A stretch of DNA of 39,125 nt from Saccharofermentans sp. (GTDB taxonomy: Bacteria; Bacillota; Clostridia; Saccharofermentanales; Saccharofermentanaceae): the NCBI GenBank assembly GCA_024685135.1, contig JAIKWA010000028.1, forward strand, positions 1 to 39,125, written 5' to 3'. The notes under the pieces are model-generated. The model was given only the letters and a program-made list of their open reading frames with translations, made no database searches and was not told the DNA's origin. The translations under genes were made by a program, and so were the position numbers. This document shows, piece by piece, positions 24,863 through 32,392 of this stretch; position 1 is the first letter of the stretch, and each line of letters opens with the position of its first letter.

Positions 24863-25885
24863 ATGTATAACATGAAGATCAGCGAAACAGAAGTCGATAA
24901 TTCCTATTGGCTCACCTTGCTGCTCACAGTGATCGAGCAGCGCAAGACGAAGAAGGGCGACCCTTATGTAAGGCTCACCTTATCTGACGGCAAGACAGAA
25001 GCGGTTGCAAATCTGTTTAACAACACGACCAGAGAAGACCTTGAAGAGCGCGGCATCAAGGAGGATTCCCCCGTAGATATCAAGCTCAGGGTATCTTTGT
25101 ATAACGACCAGAAGAATTACACGGTAGATGCAATAAGTCCTGCGACTCTCACATCAGAAGAGCTCGCCCTTCTTATAAAGATGCCTCCAAAGAAACCCGA
25201 AGAGCTCTTTATAAATATCTGCCGCAAGGTAAAGTCTTCAAGCTCAAGGCAGTACGACATGACCAATATGAGAGTCCCTGATGACGATTACTCGCTTACT
25301 GCTCTTACCATGCGTCTTTTGCTCGAGAATTCCAAGGCTATCATCATGTCTTCAGCAGCAAAAGCAATGCACCACAATATCTACGGAGGTCTCGTATACC
25401 ACACCTCACGTATGGTCGATATGGCTGAGGCAAGCTCTAATGTCTACCCCGGTCTCAATAAGGAGCTTCTTATCTGCGGCACTGCCCTCCACGATATCGG
25501 TAAGATCAAGGAGCTTACGACAGGCATAAGCGGAAGTGCTTCCTACACGGTTGACGGAAGATTATTCGGCCACAGCCTGATAGGCATCGAGATGATAGAC
25601 AGAGAGGTCATGAGAGCTGATGCAATGGCAGGCAGGGAGACTTATGACCGTGAGGAAGTAAAGCTCCTTAAGCACCTTATCGCATCACACCACGGCATCC
25701 TCGAATGGGGCGCTATCGCAGTTCCTGCCATACCCGAAGCCATGGTCTTACATAACATAGACATGATCGATTCAAGGATGTATATGTACGAGGAGAATCT
25801 CAGTAATATTGAGCCCGGAAAACTCAGCGACCCCGTTTTCGGGATCGCCGGTGAAGGTAAAGCTACTGTCTATAAGCCGAATTAA
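24863..25885 (+). CDS. yhaM: 3'-5' exoribonuclease, YhaM type (OB fold plus HD domain)
   Basis: YhaM proteins trim RNA, and in some cases single-stranded DNA, from the 3' end. The 340-residue protein has an N-terminal OB fold (KKGDPYVRLTLSDGKTEAVA, residues about 30-110) and a central HD metal-dependent phosphohydrolase domain with YGGLVYHTSRMVDMAE, the HD pair in GTALHDIGKIKEL and LIASHHGILEWG. Length and layout fit the family (usual ~314 residues). The stop overlaps that of the GH2 gene on the opposite strand by 4 bases. It is the only RNA-decay gene seen here and is not in an operon. Confidence 0.9.
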   Translation: MYNMKISETEVDNSYWLTLLLTVIEQRKTKKGDPYVRLTLSDGKTEAVANLFNNTTREDLEERGIKEDSPVDIKLRVSLYNDQKNYTVDAISPATLTSEELALLIKMPPKKPEELFINICRKVKSSSSRQYDMTNMRVPDDDYSLTALTMRLLLENSKAIIMSSAAKAMHHNIYGGLVYHTSRMVDMAEASSNVYPGLNKELLICGTALHDIGKIKELTTGISGSASYTVDGRLFGHSLIGIEMIDREVMRADAMAGRETYDREEVKLLKHLIASHHGILEWGAIAVPAIPEAMVLHNIDMIDSRMYMYEENLSNIEPGKLSDPVFGIAGEGKATVYKPN

Positions 25886-28800
25886 CCCTTGCTCTCAAGC
25901 TTGAAGCAGAAGGTCTCACGGTAATGAACGCCCTTCTTGATAGGCTGCGATGAGATATTGTCTCTCGTACGCTCTATCTCCTTTGAAGCGAAGTCTAAGA
26001 AGAACTCACAGAAATCGTTGTTCATGAGCTGCTCTTCGTGCAGATATTCGTTCATCTGCTCAGGAGTATAAGGGAGCACAGTGAAGTCGAACTTCGGTGT
26101 ATTGGTAACGCGCTTTATAGAGATCTTATCTCCCTTGGCATTGCTGATCCTTACGATCTGCGTATCTGCGTGAGAACTGTTCTCGGCAGGTCTTGCATAG
26201 GGGTGATAGATCTTATCCGCGCCTGCGGCAAACATGCCGAGCCTTGCAGCATTCTTACGGTCAACATAGGATTCGCCCGGACCTCTTCCGTACCAGGAAC
26301 AGAGGATATCGTCCTTTACTATCGGGAATCTTATACCGTATCTGACCATATCGTATTTAGGCGTGAAGTCCAAAGTGATATTGAGCGTATCTGCAGAAGG
26401 CACCTCATAGTAGAGGATGACATCGCCGCTCATGGCAAAAGACTTGTAGCGCGAGATCAGCGAGAATACTCCATCCTTGACGCCGTAGTTACAGCCAATA
26501 TATTTGAGGCTCTCCTGGATATGTTCGTAGTCGGATTCCTTGGAGAATATCGTCTTTGCGAGGATAAAGCTCTTATCCGTTCTGTCGATATTGGACGGAC
26601 ATCTGTAGAAGCTGGGCTTAACTGTTCCCATGAGGAAATTGAAGCCTGCGATATCAAGTCTTGTAAGGCTTCCGTCCTTCCTCGAGAAACCGATCCTCAT
26701 CTCCTGATTACCTATGCTGAGTCCGTCAGAATCAGCCATTATATCAGTCTCGTTAATGACATCTGCTATCGATTCCTCATCGGGAAGAGTGTCGTCTTCG
26801 ATCTTGGATACGGGGGCGCCGAGGATATCACCTTCGGGAAGATCTTCTAATACCTCAGGCATCAATTCGTCGCTTCCTGCGTCCTTCAATGCGGGAAGCT
26901 CTTCGTCTTCTGTCTTGCTTGTTGCGATGCCCAATACTTCTTCCTTTTTACCTGCACCGATACCTATAGTTTCTGCCTCTGCAAGTGAAGGCGAAGCCGC
27001 TTCATCGGTCAATACATCCTGATAGAAGGCGATCTCATAACCTGCCTTGGCATAGTATGTATCCTTGTGGAGCTTTAAGGTAATGTCGAAGACCAGCTCG
27101 TGAGAGATAGCCGTTGCATACATCTCAACGAATTCGGCCTTGCCCTGAGCCCATCCCGGATTCTTGAACATATCGACTTCGAACGGGAACTTGAGTGTCC
27201 TTGAACCGAACGGCTCGATCTCGCCTATGGCTCCCCTGCCCGATACGACAGTCTGGCCGCCAAGCAGGATCTTCCACTCGAGGTCTAATTCCGGTGTATA
27301 TGCAAAAGGATTCGTGTTGCGCATCGTAAGATTAGCCGGATCCATTGCAGTAGAGAAGATATTTACCGTCTGGCACTGCTTCTTGATATCGAGATAAGAA
27401 GGATGCGGGTTACGCTCACTGTCTACGATACCCTGTCCGATACAGGATTCCTCCTTACGCTTACCGCCTACGAGATCTGCATGGTGGATCCACTTATAGA
27501 GTGTCTCGTCGTCGCTGAATCTCGTTCTGCCCGCAATAGTCTCAAACAGGTTTCTGCCTGTCTTGTTCTTACCGAAAACATAAGCTCTGTCGAGGCACAG
27601 ATCCACCCAGGGACCGTATACGGCACCGGCTTCGCTCGGAAGTGTCCTCATATCGGATACCGCTTCTATAGTCTTAGACTGGCGCGACCTGGTTACTCTG
27701 TGACCTTCGCCCGAGCAATACCAGGGTCTTGTATCGTCGATGATGAGGCACTGATGCTTGATGCTCAGAGCCTTGTCGTGATCGTATCCTGATTCCTGAA
27801 CGCCCCACATTACGATCGAGGGATGGTTCATCGCAGATTCGATATAGTCCTTCATCATCGAAGTGTGAGATGTTGCGACAACATACATACCGTACTGATC
27901 TGCGAGGTTAAGAAAATCGTCAGACAGAGGGAAGCCGTCTGCGATAACGCCGTTGATGCCGATCCTCTTCATCATTATGATGTCCTGACGCATACGCGAC
28001 TGAGGGACGCAGATACCGCCCTGAGGATCGAACTCATAGTAATGAGTGAGGTTCAAGGTGACTCTTCTGTCATTTACATTGAGCTTATCGTGAACGACCT
28101 CGGTTGTCCTGAAGCCGAATCTCTTCTTCTTTGCGCAGAGCACATTGCCGTCCGAGTTTAACACCTCGAATACGATATCGTACTGGACCGGAGTGCAGTC
28201 AGACCACTCGGCAACATTAAGTGCTACGAAGTCTGTCTGTGCCCTTGCCTCCTTACCGCTGTCGATAACGCCTACAATGGGCTTGCTCTGATTCTTGATA
28301 TCTACGAACGGAAGCTTATACGGATCGTATTCCGCGCAAGCCTCGAGCAGGGATATCCTTACCGAGTAAGGGATCATGTAATTGGTGTGGTTCTTGATCT
28401 TGAGATCGACCTTTATCATGAAGTCGCCGTGAGGGACTCTTGCGACCTTACCTGCCTCGGCAAGTCCGTCGAGCTTTGCAACCTCGGTTACATAAGCTGC
28501 AGGGACATATTCGACCTTGAGATGGAGATTGGATATCTCGAGCAGGGAATCGAGAACGAGCATTATCGGTCTGAATATACCTGCAAAGCCGTAATTCATG
28601 GCATCAAGTATTACGTGACCATTGTCGTCTCTGTCGTATCTGTTTACGACGATAGCGATATGGTTGATACCGGTCCTTACAAAATCTGACAGGAGCAGTC
28701 TCTTGCGCGTAAATACGGCATGTGACTTGCATACGAGGTTATCGTTGACATAGATCTCAAAGCTGCCGCAGATACCCGAAGCCTCAAGATAAACGGCTCT

Positions 28801-29211
28801 CTCGATATCCTTGGGCTCAAGGATGAATGTCGTTCTGTACACGCCAGTCTCGTCGTCTTCTGGAGAATTCGACTGGAGCATATATCTGTCGCTGATCGTA
28901 AGATCCTTCTTATCCGTGCCGTTCCTGATTATCTCGGGATAGTTATAGATGAGATTCTGGGGAAGACCGTAGCCTTCTGTCTGCCATGTTGACGGCGTGT
29001 TTATAAGTCCCCAGTACGAATCGTCAAAATTTATCTGTGTAGAGCCAAACGGAACCTCCGTAGGTCCTCCTGCAAGGAAAAACTTCCATGTTGTAAGAGG
29101 CTTAAGGTATGGCGATCTAACCTTACCAAACTCAGGCAGTTCACGTTCGCTGAATATGTAGTCAAAAGAATCGTACGGCAAAAAGCCGTCGTTCGAATAT
29201 GTGAATTCCAA
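25882..29211 (-). CDS. GH2 beta-galactosidase-like protein, probably inactive
   Basis: A 1109-residue cytoplasmic protein with the five-part LacZ plan: sugar-binding domain (about 35-220), immunoglobulin-like domain, TIM barrel (about 375-620), second immunoglobulin-like domain (to about 730) and beta-galactosidase small-chain domain (829-1109, WYGRGPGESYVDRK). The acid/base glutamate can be placed at E473 (MWGVQESG), but the nucleophile motif CEYAHAMGN is absent, RHEHHP reads THYYEFDP, VRCSHYPN reads VIADGFPL, and DEANIETHG reads ATSHTS. Residues 731-828 are an acidic linker between domains with no counterpart in LacZ. The start is TTG after AGGGGG; an in-frame stop lies just upstream. It may be a sugar-binding or regulatory relative, not a working enzyme. 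Confidence 0.8.
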   Translation of the reverse strand: MEFTYSNDGFLPYDSFDYIFSERELPEFGKVRSPYLKPLTTWKFFLAGGPTEVPFGSTQINFDDSYWGLINTPSTWQTEGYGLPQNLIYNYPEIIRNGTDKKDLTISDRYMLQSNSPEDDETGVYRTTFILEPKDIERAVYLEASGICGSFEIYVNDNLVCKSHAVFTRKRLLLSDFVRTGINHIAIVVNRYDRDDNGHVILDAMNYGFAGIFRPIMLVLDSLLEISNLHLKVEYVPAAYVTEVAKLDGLAEAGKVARVPHGDFMIKVDLKIKNHTNYMIPYSVRISLLEACAEYDPYKLPFVDIKNQSKPIVGVIDSGKEARAQTDFVALNVAEWSDCTPVQYDIVFEVLNSDGNVLCAKKKRFGFRTTEVVHDKLNVNDRRVTLNLTHYYEFDPQGGICVPQSRMRQDIIMMKRIGINGVIADGFPLSDDFLNLADQYGMYVVATSHTSMMKDYIESAMNHPSIVMWGVQESGYDHDKALSIKHQCLIIDDTRPWYCSGEGHRVTRSRQSKTIEAVSDMRTLPSEAGAVYGPWVDLCLDRAYVFGKNKTGRNLFETIAGRTRFSDDETLYKWIHHADLVGGKRKEESCIGQGIVDSERNPHPSYLDIKKQCQTVNIFSTAMDPANLTMRNTNPFAYTPELDLEWKILLGGQTVVSGRGAIGEIEPFGSRTLKFPFEVDMFKNPGWAQGKAEFVEMYATAISHELVFDITLKLHKDTYYAKAGYEIAFYQDVLTDEAASPSLAEAETIGIGAGKKEEVLGIATSKTEDEELPALKDAGSDELMPEVLEDLPEGDILGAPVSKIEDDTLPDEESIADVINETDIMADSDGLSIGNQEMRIGFSRKDGSLTRLDIAGFNFLMGTVKPSFYRCPSNIDRTDKSFILAKTIFSKESDYEHIQESLKYIGCNYGVKDGVFSLISRYKSFAMSGDVILYYEVPSADTLNITLDFTPKYDMVRYGIRFPIVKDDILCSWYGRGPGESYVDRKNAARLGMFAAGADKIYHPYARPAENSSHADTQIVRISNAKGDKISIKRVTNTPKFDFTVLPYTPEQMNEYLHEEQLMNNDFCEFFLDFASKEIERTRDNISSQPIKKGVHYRETFCFKLESKG

Positions 29212-29227
29212 AGCGGACCCCCTTTTA

Positions 29228-29248
29228 TAGACAATAAGCTATTGTCTA
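29228..29248. promoter_or_regulatory. Perfect 9-3-9 palindrome, likely repressor operator of the GH2 gene
   Basis: TAGACAATA-AGC-TATTGTCTA is a perfect inverted repeat adjoining the -10 and covering the expected transcription start near 29241. A dimeric repressor bound here would block initiation. The repressor is not encoded nearby. A leader-RNA hairpin is the alternative reading. Confidence 0.6.
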
Positions 29249-29256
29249 TTCTACCA
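29248..29256 (-). promoter_or_regulatory. GH2 gene promoter, extended -10
   Basis: TGGTAGAAT on the minus strand is an extended -10 for the GH2 gene, giving a leader of about 30 bases. The best -35 (TCTTAA, 16 bases away) is weak, so an activator may help. Confidence 0.5.
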
Positions 29257-29264
29257 TTTATGGT

Positions 29265-29289
29265 CCGTGTTAAGATTTCAGCCGTGTTA
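29265..29289. repeat. Direct repeat upstream of the GH2 promoter
   Basis: CCGTGTTA occurs at 29265-29272 and 29282-29289, one copy every 17 bases, on either side of the place where a -35 would lie (29271-29276). Two sites on nearly the same helix face could bind an activator. Chance is possible for an 8-base match. Confidence 0.35.
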
Positions 29290-29314
29290 CATTTAGAGGC
29301 AAAACTAAAGCAAT

Positions 29315-29730
29315 CCTGTTACTTGGGAGGAATTGGTGGAGATGATGGGAGTTGAACCCATGTCCGAAATCGAATCCATCAGGCTTCTCCGGGTGCAGTC
29401 AGTATTTGAATTATTCCCATTCCCGCATAACCTGCTGACAGGTGTCGGTTCCGGTAGCTTCATAAATTAATGTCGCACATCCTCCTCAAAGCTTTGGAAG
29501 AGGGACATCCCCTTTAACCTCTCCTGGGCAAGGTCTGCGTTGTACGTAATCTCCGACTACAGATCACCGGAGTTACGGTAGCCTTAGGCTGCTACGAGCT
29601 CTGTGTTGTTAGCAATTACTTGCTGTCCTCGTTTATTTAGGAGGCCAACGAGGATCCTCCACCCGCTTCCCCGATCTCTCCGACCCCGTCGAAACCGGTA
29701 CATCCCCATATAAGGACTCCCAAGTACAGG
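29315..29730 (-). repeat. Inverted repeat flanking the tmRNA gene (precursor stem)
   Basis: CCTGTTACTTGGGAG (29315-29329) and CTCCCAAGTACAGG (29717-29730) are complementary over 14 pairs with one bulged T. In the primary transcript they would lie 10 bases before the mature 5' end and 4 bases after the 3' CCA, closing the precursor into one long stem that an RNase III-type enzyme could recognise. Confidence 0.7.
29334..29707 (-). ncRNA. ssrA: Transfer-messenger RNA (tmRNA)
   Basis: tmRNA rescues stalled ribosomes and tags the incomplete protein for breakdown. The 374-base RNA starts GGGGATGTACCGGTTTCGAC and ends in a T-arm (TGGGTTCAACTCCCA), CATCTCC and CCA. The acceptor stem GGGGATG/CATCTCC pairs over all seven positions with one G-T pair. 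The reading frame for the tag is at 29613-29584: GCT AAC AAC ACA GAG CTC GTA GCA GCC TAA, giving ANNTELVAA after the alanine carried by tmRNA. It is the one-piece form. Encoded CCA supports the 3' end. No smpB gene is in the window. The RNA lies in the same orientation as the zinc-ribbon operon upstream and the GH2 gene downstream. Confidence 0.96.
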
Positions 29731-29739
29731 TAATTGATA

Positions 29740-29767
29740 ATTATAAGTCCTCGTCCTCAAAATTCAA
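29740..29767 (-). promoter_or_regulatory. tmRNA promoter inside the end of the zinc-ribbon gene
   Basis: TTGAAT (29767-29762) and TATAAT (29745-29740) on the minus strand are 16 bases apart. Transcription should start near 29734, just ahead of the left arm of the precursor stem. The -10 overlaps the stop codon of the preceding gene. Confidence 0.6.
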
Positions 29768-30277
29768 GTCTTTGGAGACGTCATAGGGCTCATATGTCCC
29801 ATTAATGATACTCTGTGCCTGCTCCATCTCGCGTGCAAGAGCCTCTTCTTCTGTCTTAGGCTCAGGAATGGGCGCAGTAAGATCGATACTGTCGTACTTT
29901 CTGTAGGGATTAGAGAAGCTGTCTTCGCCGCAGTAAAAGCACTTGAAGAGGAACGGATTATTCTCCATCTTCTGCATCTGCTTGCCGCAATTGGGGCAAG
30001 GGATCGCGGACTTGAAGTTCTTCCTCTTCTCGAGCTCTAATACGGTGTTTATCGCTTCGTCCAGGTCTTCATTGGTCACGCCCTTCTCCTTGAGCAGGAG
30101 CCACATTGCGTGAAGGGTCATAGACATTGTCTCGACCTTCCTCTTCATGAGCTCGACTTCCTTTATCGCCTTGAACTCGCTCTTGATCTCTTCGCTGCCT
30201 GAGAGCTTCTGATCCACCTCATCGACGCTCTTCATCTTGGAAAGCTCTACCATGTCCTTCTTGTCGATGTCTGCCAT
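29741..30277 (-). CDS. Zinc-ribbon protein of unknown function
   Basis: A 178-residue soluble protein I do not recognise. Residues about 1-85 are strongly charged and helical, probably a coiled coil (SEFKAIKEVELMKRKVETMS). A zinc ribbon follows at about 94-117, CPNCGKQMQKM...FKCFYCG, with two CxxC pairs. The tail is acidic (PKTEEEALAREMEQAQ and DLNFEDEDL). It is the last gene of a run with an amidase-like protein (18 bases upstream) and a lipoprotein, and its 3' end carries the tmRNA promoter. The context gives no clear role; a regulatory or scaffold protein would fit. Confidence 0.75.
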   Translation of the reverse strand: MADIDKKDMVELSKMKSVDEVDQKLSGSEEIKSEFKAIKEVELMKRKVETMSMTLHAMWLLLKEKGVTNEDLDEAINTVLELEKRKNFKSAIPCPNCGKQMQKMENNPFLFKCFYCGEDSFSNPYRKYDSIDLTAPIPEPKTEEEALAREMEQAQSIINGTYEPYDVSKDLNFEDEDL

Positions 30278-30295
30278 AAACGGTTCCTCCTGCCC

Positions 30296-31507
30296 TTAGA
30301 TTGTTGCGCAGAATTCAGCTATAGCACTTGCTATCTGATACTGTGTCTCTTCTTCACTTAATGCCTTCTCGTCCGCAGAATTGGATATATAACCGGTAAC
30401 AAGCTGGAACGATCTGATGGAATCAGCATAGTTAAGACCGGTATAAAGTCCCGTGGAGATACATCCTAAGTAATCGCAGCCTCTGGCATCTGCCACAAGC
30501 TGACCCAGGGTATCTGCCATCCTGACCGAAGATCCCGTATAAGAACCTGTCTCAGGCACATATACCCTGACTCCTTCGATAGAAGAATCGGGCGCTCCGT
30601 CGCAATGTATCCTTATAAAGACATCGGGAGACGAAGCAACCGCAAGGTTTGCTCTCTCCTGATTGGAGATATCGACATCATTTGTCTCGCGGGTTATAAC
30701 GACACTTGCTCCGCATTCTTCAAGATAAGCCTTGGTAAGAAGCGCTATCTCGAGCGTGAGCTCGTATTCCTTGACATTGGCAGCAACGCCAACAGCACCT
30801 GATGTGCAACGCATCTTGGATATGGTCGTATCGCTGTCCAAAAGCTCCATCCCGGGATCGGTCTCAGCCTGATGTCCGGGATCTAATACGACTACAAGTC
30901 CCGTAAGATCAGGGTGATCGTCAGGAAGCGGCACATTGGTAGGTGTCGGGGTGGGAGAAGGAGTAGTCTGCTCGGTCTCGCTTGAAGCTATGGCATTAGC
31001 AGCTTCAGCAAAGGCACTCGAATCCGTCTCGGTCACGCCTGATACTTCAGCAGATACGGCGCTCTCCCCTGCTATCACATTAGCGAGATCTGCAATATCG
31101 TCCTTATTCTTTACCGCAACGATAACAAGCACCAGTGTGCACAATATCGAGAACACCGCGAGCAACACATATGTACTCTGCTGTCCTACTTCACTCTTAG
31201 GTGCATCGTTCTTGGGCTTTACTTCAGCAGGCTTGTCTTCCTTAACTTCGATCTTCTTTACGGGTTTCTTGGCCTCAGGCTTTTTCTTTGCCTTTGCCTT
31301 CTCCCTTACATCTGTCTTAGAAGGTGCGGGTTTCTTGGCCTGTGCCTTTTCTCTCTCGTGGCCCTCAAATTTGAGCACGAAGTCTTTTACAAAGGCATTC
31401 CTGTCAGCTTCGGGAAGGCTCTTGAGCTTAGCATGCAGGGCTTTCTTCTTGTCGTCCGGCAAGCTTTGAAGGATCTTCTTAAATCTAACAAGATATTCTT
31501 CGGTCAC
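30296..31507 (-). CDS. Membrane-anchored Amidase_3-like protein lacking the catalytic glutamate
   Basis: N-acetylmuramoyl-L-alanine amidases of this fold cut the peptide from cell-wall glycan. The 403 residues comprise a cytoplasmic lysine-rich stretch (1-110), one membrane helix (112-132, STYVLLAVFSILCTLVLVIV), a Ser/Thr/Pro linker (SPTPTPTNVP) and the amidase domain (204-403). The zinc ligands H212 (VVLDPGHQ), E247 (VKEYELT) and H301 (IRIHCDG) are present. The catalytic glutamate of the VE-x-GF motif is V370 (FQLVTGYISN), so hydrolysis is doubtful; it may bind peptidoglycan. The start is GTG after GGAGG. It follows the lipoprotein gene by one base, implying coupled translation. Confidence 0.85.
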   Translation of the reverse strand: MTEEYLVRFKKILQSLPDDKKKALHAKLKSLPEADRNAFVKDFVLKFEGHEREKAQAKKPAPSKTDVREKAKAKKKPEAKKPVKKIEVKEDKPAEVKPKNDAPKSEVGQQSTYVLLAVFSILCTLVLVIVAVKNKDDIADLANVIAGESAVSAEVSGVTETDSSAFAEAANAIASSETEQTTPSPTPTPTNVPLPDDHPDLTGLVVVLDPGHQAETDPGMELLDSDTTISKMRCTSGAVGVAANVKEYELTLEIALLTKAYLEECGASVVITRETNDVDISNQERANLAVASSPDVFIRIHCDGAPDSSIEGVRVYVPETGSYTGSSVRMADTLGQLVADARGCDYLGCISTGLYTGLNYADSIRSFQLVTGYISNSADEKALSEEETQYQIASAIAEFCATI

Positions 31508-31508
31508 A

Positions 31509-32324
31509 TCAAACCTCCGCGATTATGGATCTCATATCTGCAAGGCCCTGGTAGTCTGTTATGGACTGCACTTCGGATAATGTCTTCCAGGACATCATGT
31601 GTGTCTGGCAACTTGCACCCGAACTTGCGATAAGCTCCTCTAATTCATCTTCCGTGATGAGCTTGCCGTCTTTGTCGTAGAAATTATCGTATTCTTCGCC
31701 TGAATCCGTTATCTCGAAAAGCTCGGAGCCCAGGCATTCGGTTACGAGGACATCGTTGCCGCTCGCATCTGATATCAGGGCGATCTTGTAGTAGGTATAG
31801 CTTGATACGCCGAAGCCGTCTCTATACATATCGCAACCGACAAAGAAGCTGTTGCCTGCCGAATCCTTATATACATCCAGATCGAGCTGAGCTATGTCAG
31901 GCTCCTTATCCGCATTTACGTCACCCGTTACGGGGATCTCGATGACAGTGCCGTCCACGCCTACTTCGTACCAGTGATTTACGGACTTATATCCGTTGAA
32001 ATCAAGAGAAGAGACGATGAGCTCAAGTCTCGAATCGCTGTTAAGATCGCTGATGGCATAGTAGAAAGTGTCATCTGCAAGCCATGTATCACGCGAGTTA
32101 TAGAAGGCCTGCAGCTGCTGGTCTTCGCTTAAGTTAAAACTTGCAGGGACAGTTATAGCAGTAGTAGTCTCTTCCTGCTGACCTTCAGAAGCGGGCACTG
32201 TCACTTCAGATGCCTTAGTATCTTCTGTCTGAGAGCTCTGATCGGGCTTTACATCTTCCTTTGCGCAGCCTGCCAGAATAACAGTTGCCGCAATAATGGG
32301 AATGATGGTCTTAAGCTTCTTCAT
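31509..32324 (-). CDS. Secreted lipoprotein of unknown function
   Basis: A 271-residue lipoprotein: signal peptide MKKLKTIIPIIAATVILAGC with the lipobox LAGC, so the cysteine at position 20 should be lipidated and the protein held on the outer face of the membrane. A Ser/Thr/Glu/Gln-rich spacer (about 21-75) precedes a domain with AISDLNSDSRLELIVSS, an aspartate-rich loop like those of calcium-binding EF-hand or VCBS-type repeats, and another acidic loop near DVNADKEPD. I cannot assign a function. It leads the operon with the amidase-like protein, suggesting the two work together at the cell wall. The start follows GGAGGAG. Confidence 0.82.
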   Translation of the reverse strand: MKKLKTIIPIIAATVILAGCAKEDVKPDQSSQTEDTKASEVTVPASEGQQEETTTAITVPASFNLSEDQQLQAFYNSRDTWLADDTFYYAISDLNSDSRLELIVSSLDFNGYKSVNHWYEVGVDGTVIEIPVTGDVNADKEPDIAQLDLDVYKDSAGNSFFVGCDMYRDGFGVSSYTYYKIALISDASGNDVLVTECLGSELFEITDSGEEYDNFYDKDGKLITEDELEELIASSGASCQTHMMSWKTLSEVQSITDYQGLADMRSIIAEV

Positions 32325-32361
32325 TGCAAACTCCTCCGATATTTAATACAAATCACAGATA

Positions 32362-32370
32362 ATTATATCA
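32362..32370 (-). promoter_or_regulatory. Lipoprotein operon promoter, extended -10
   Basis: TGATATAAT on the minus strand predicts transcription near 32355 and a leader of about 31 bases with GGAGGAG. It lies 13 bases from the divergent MATE -10, so the two promoters should compete for polymerase. Confidence 0.5.
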
Positions 32371-32377
32371 TTAAGCA

Positions 32378-32386
32378 TGTTAATAT
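32378..32386 (+). promoter_or_regulatory. MATE promoter, extended -10 six bases before ATG
   Basis: TGTTAATAT is followed by CTGTCT and the ATG at 32393. No Shine-Dalgarno sequence is present, so transcription from here would give a leaderless mRNA. Confidence 0.5.
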
Positions 32387-32392
32387 CTGTCT

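Noticed and set aside
26038..26850. Long open frame on the plus strand inside the GH2 gene
   Set aside because: It is antisense to the conserved small-chain domain, has no ribosome-binding site and no recognisable domain.
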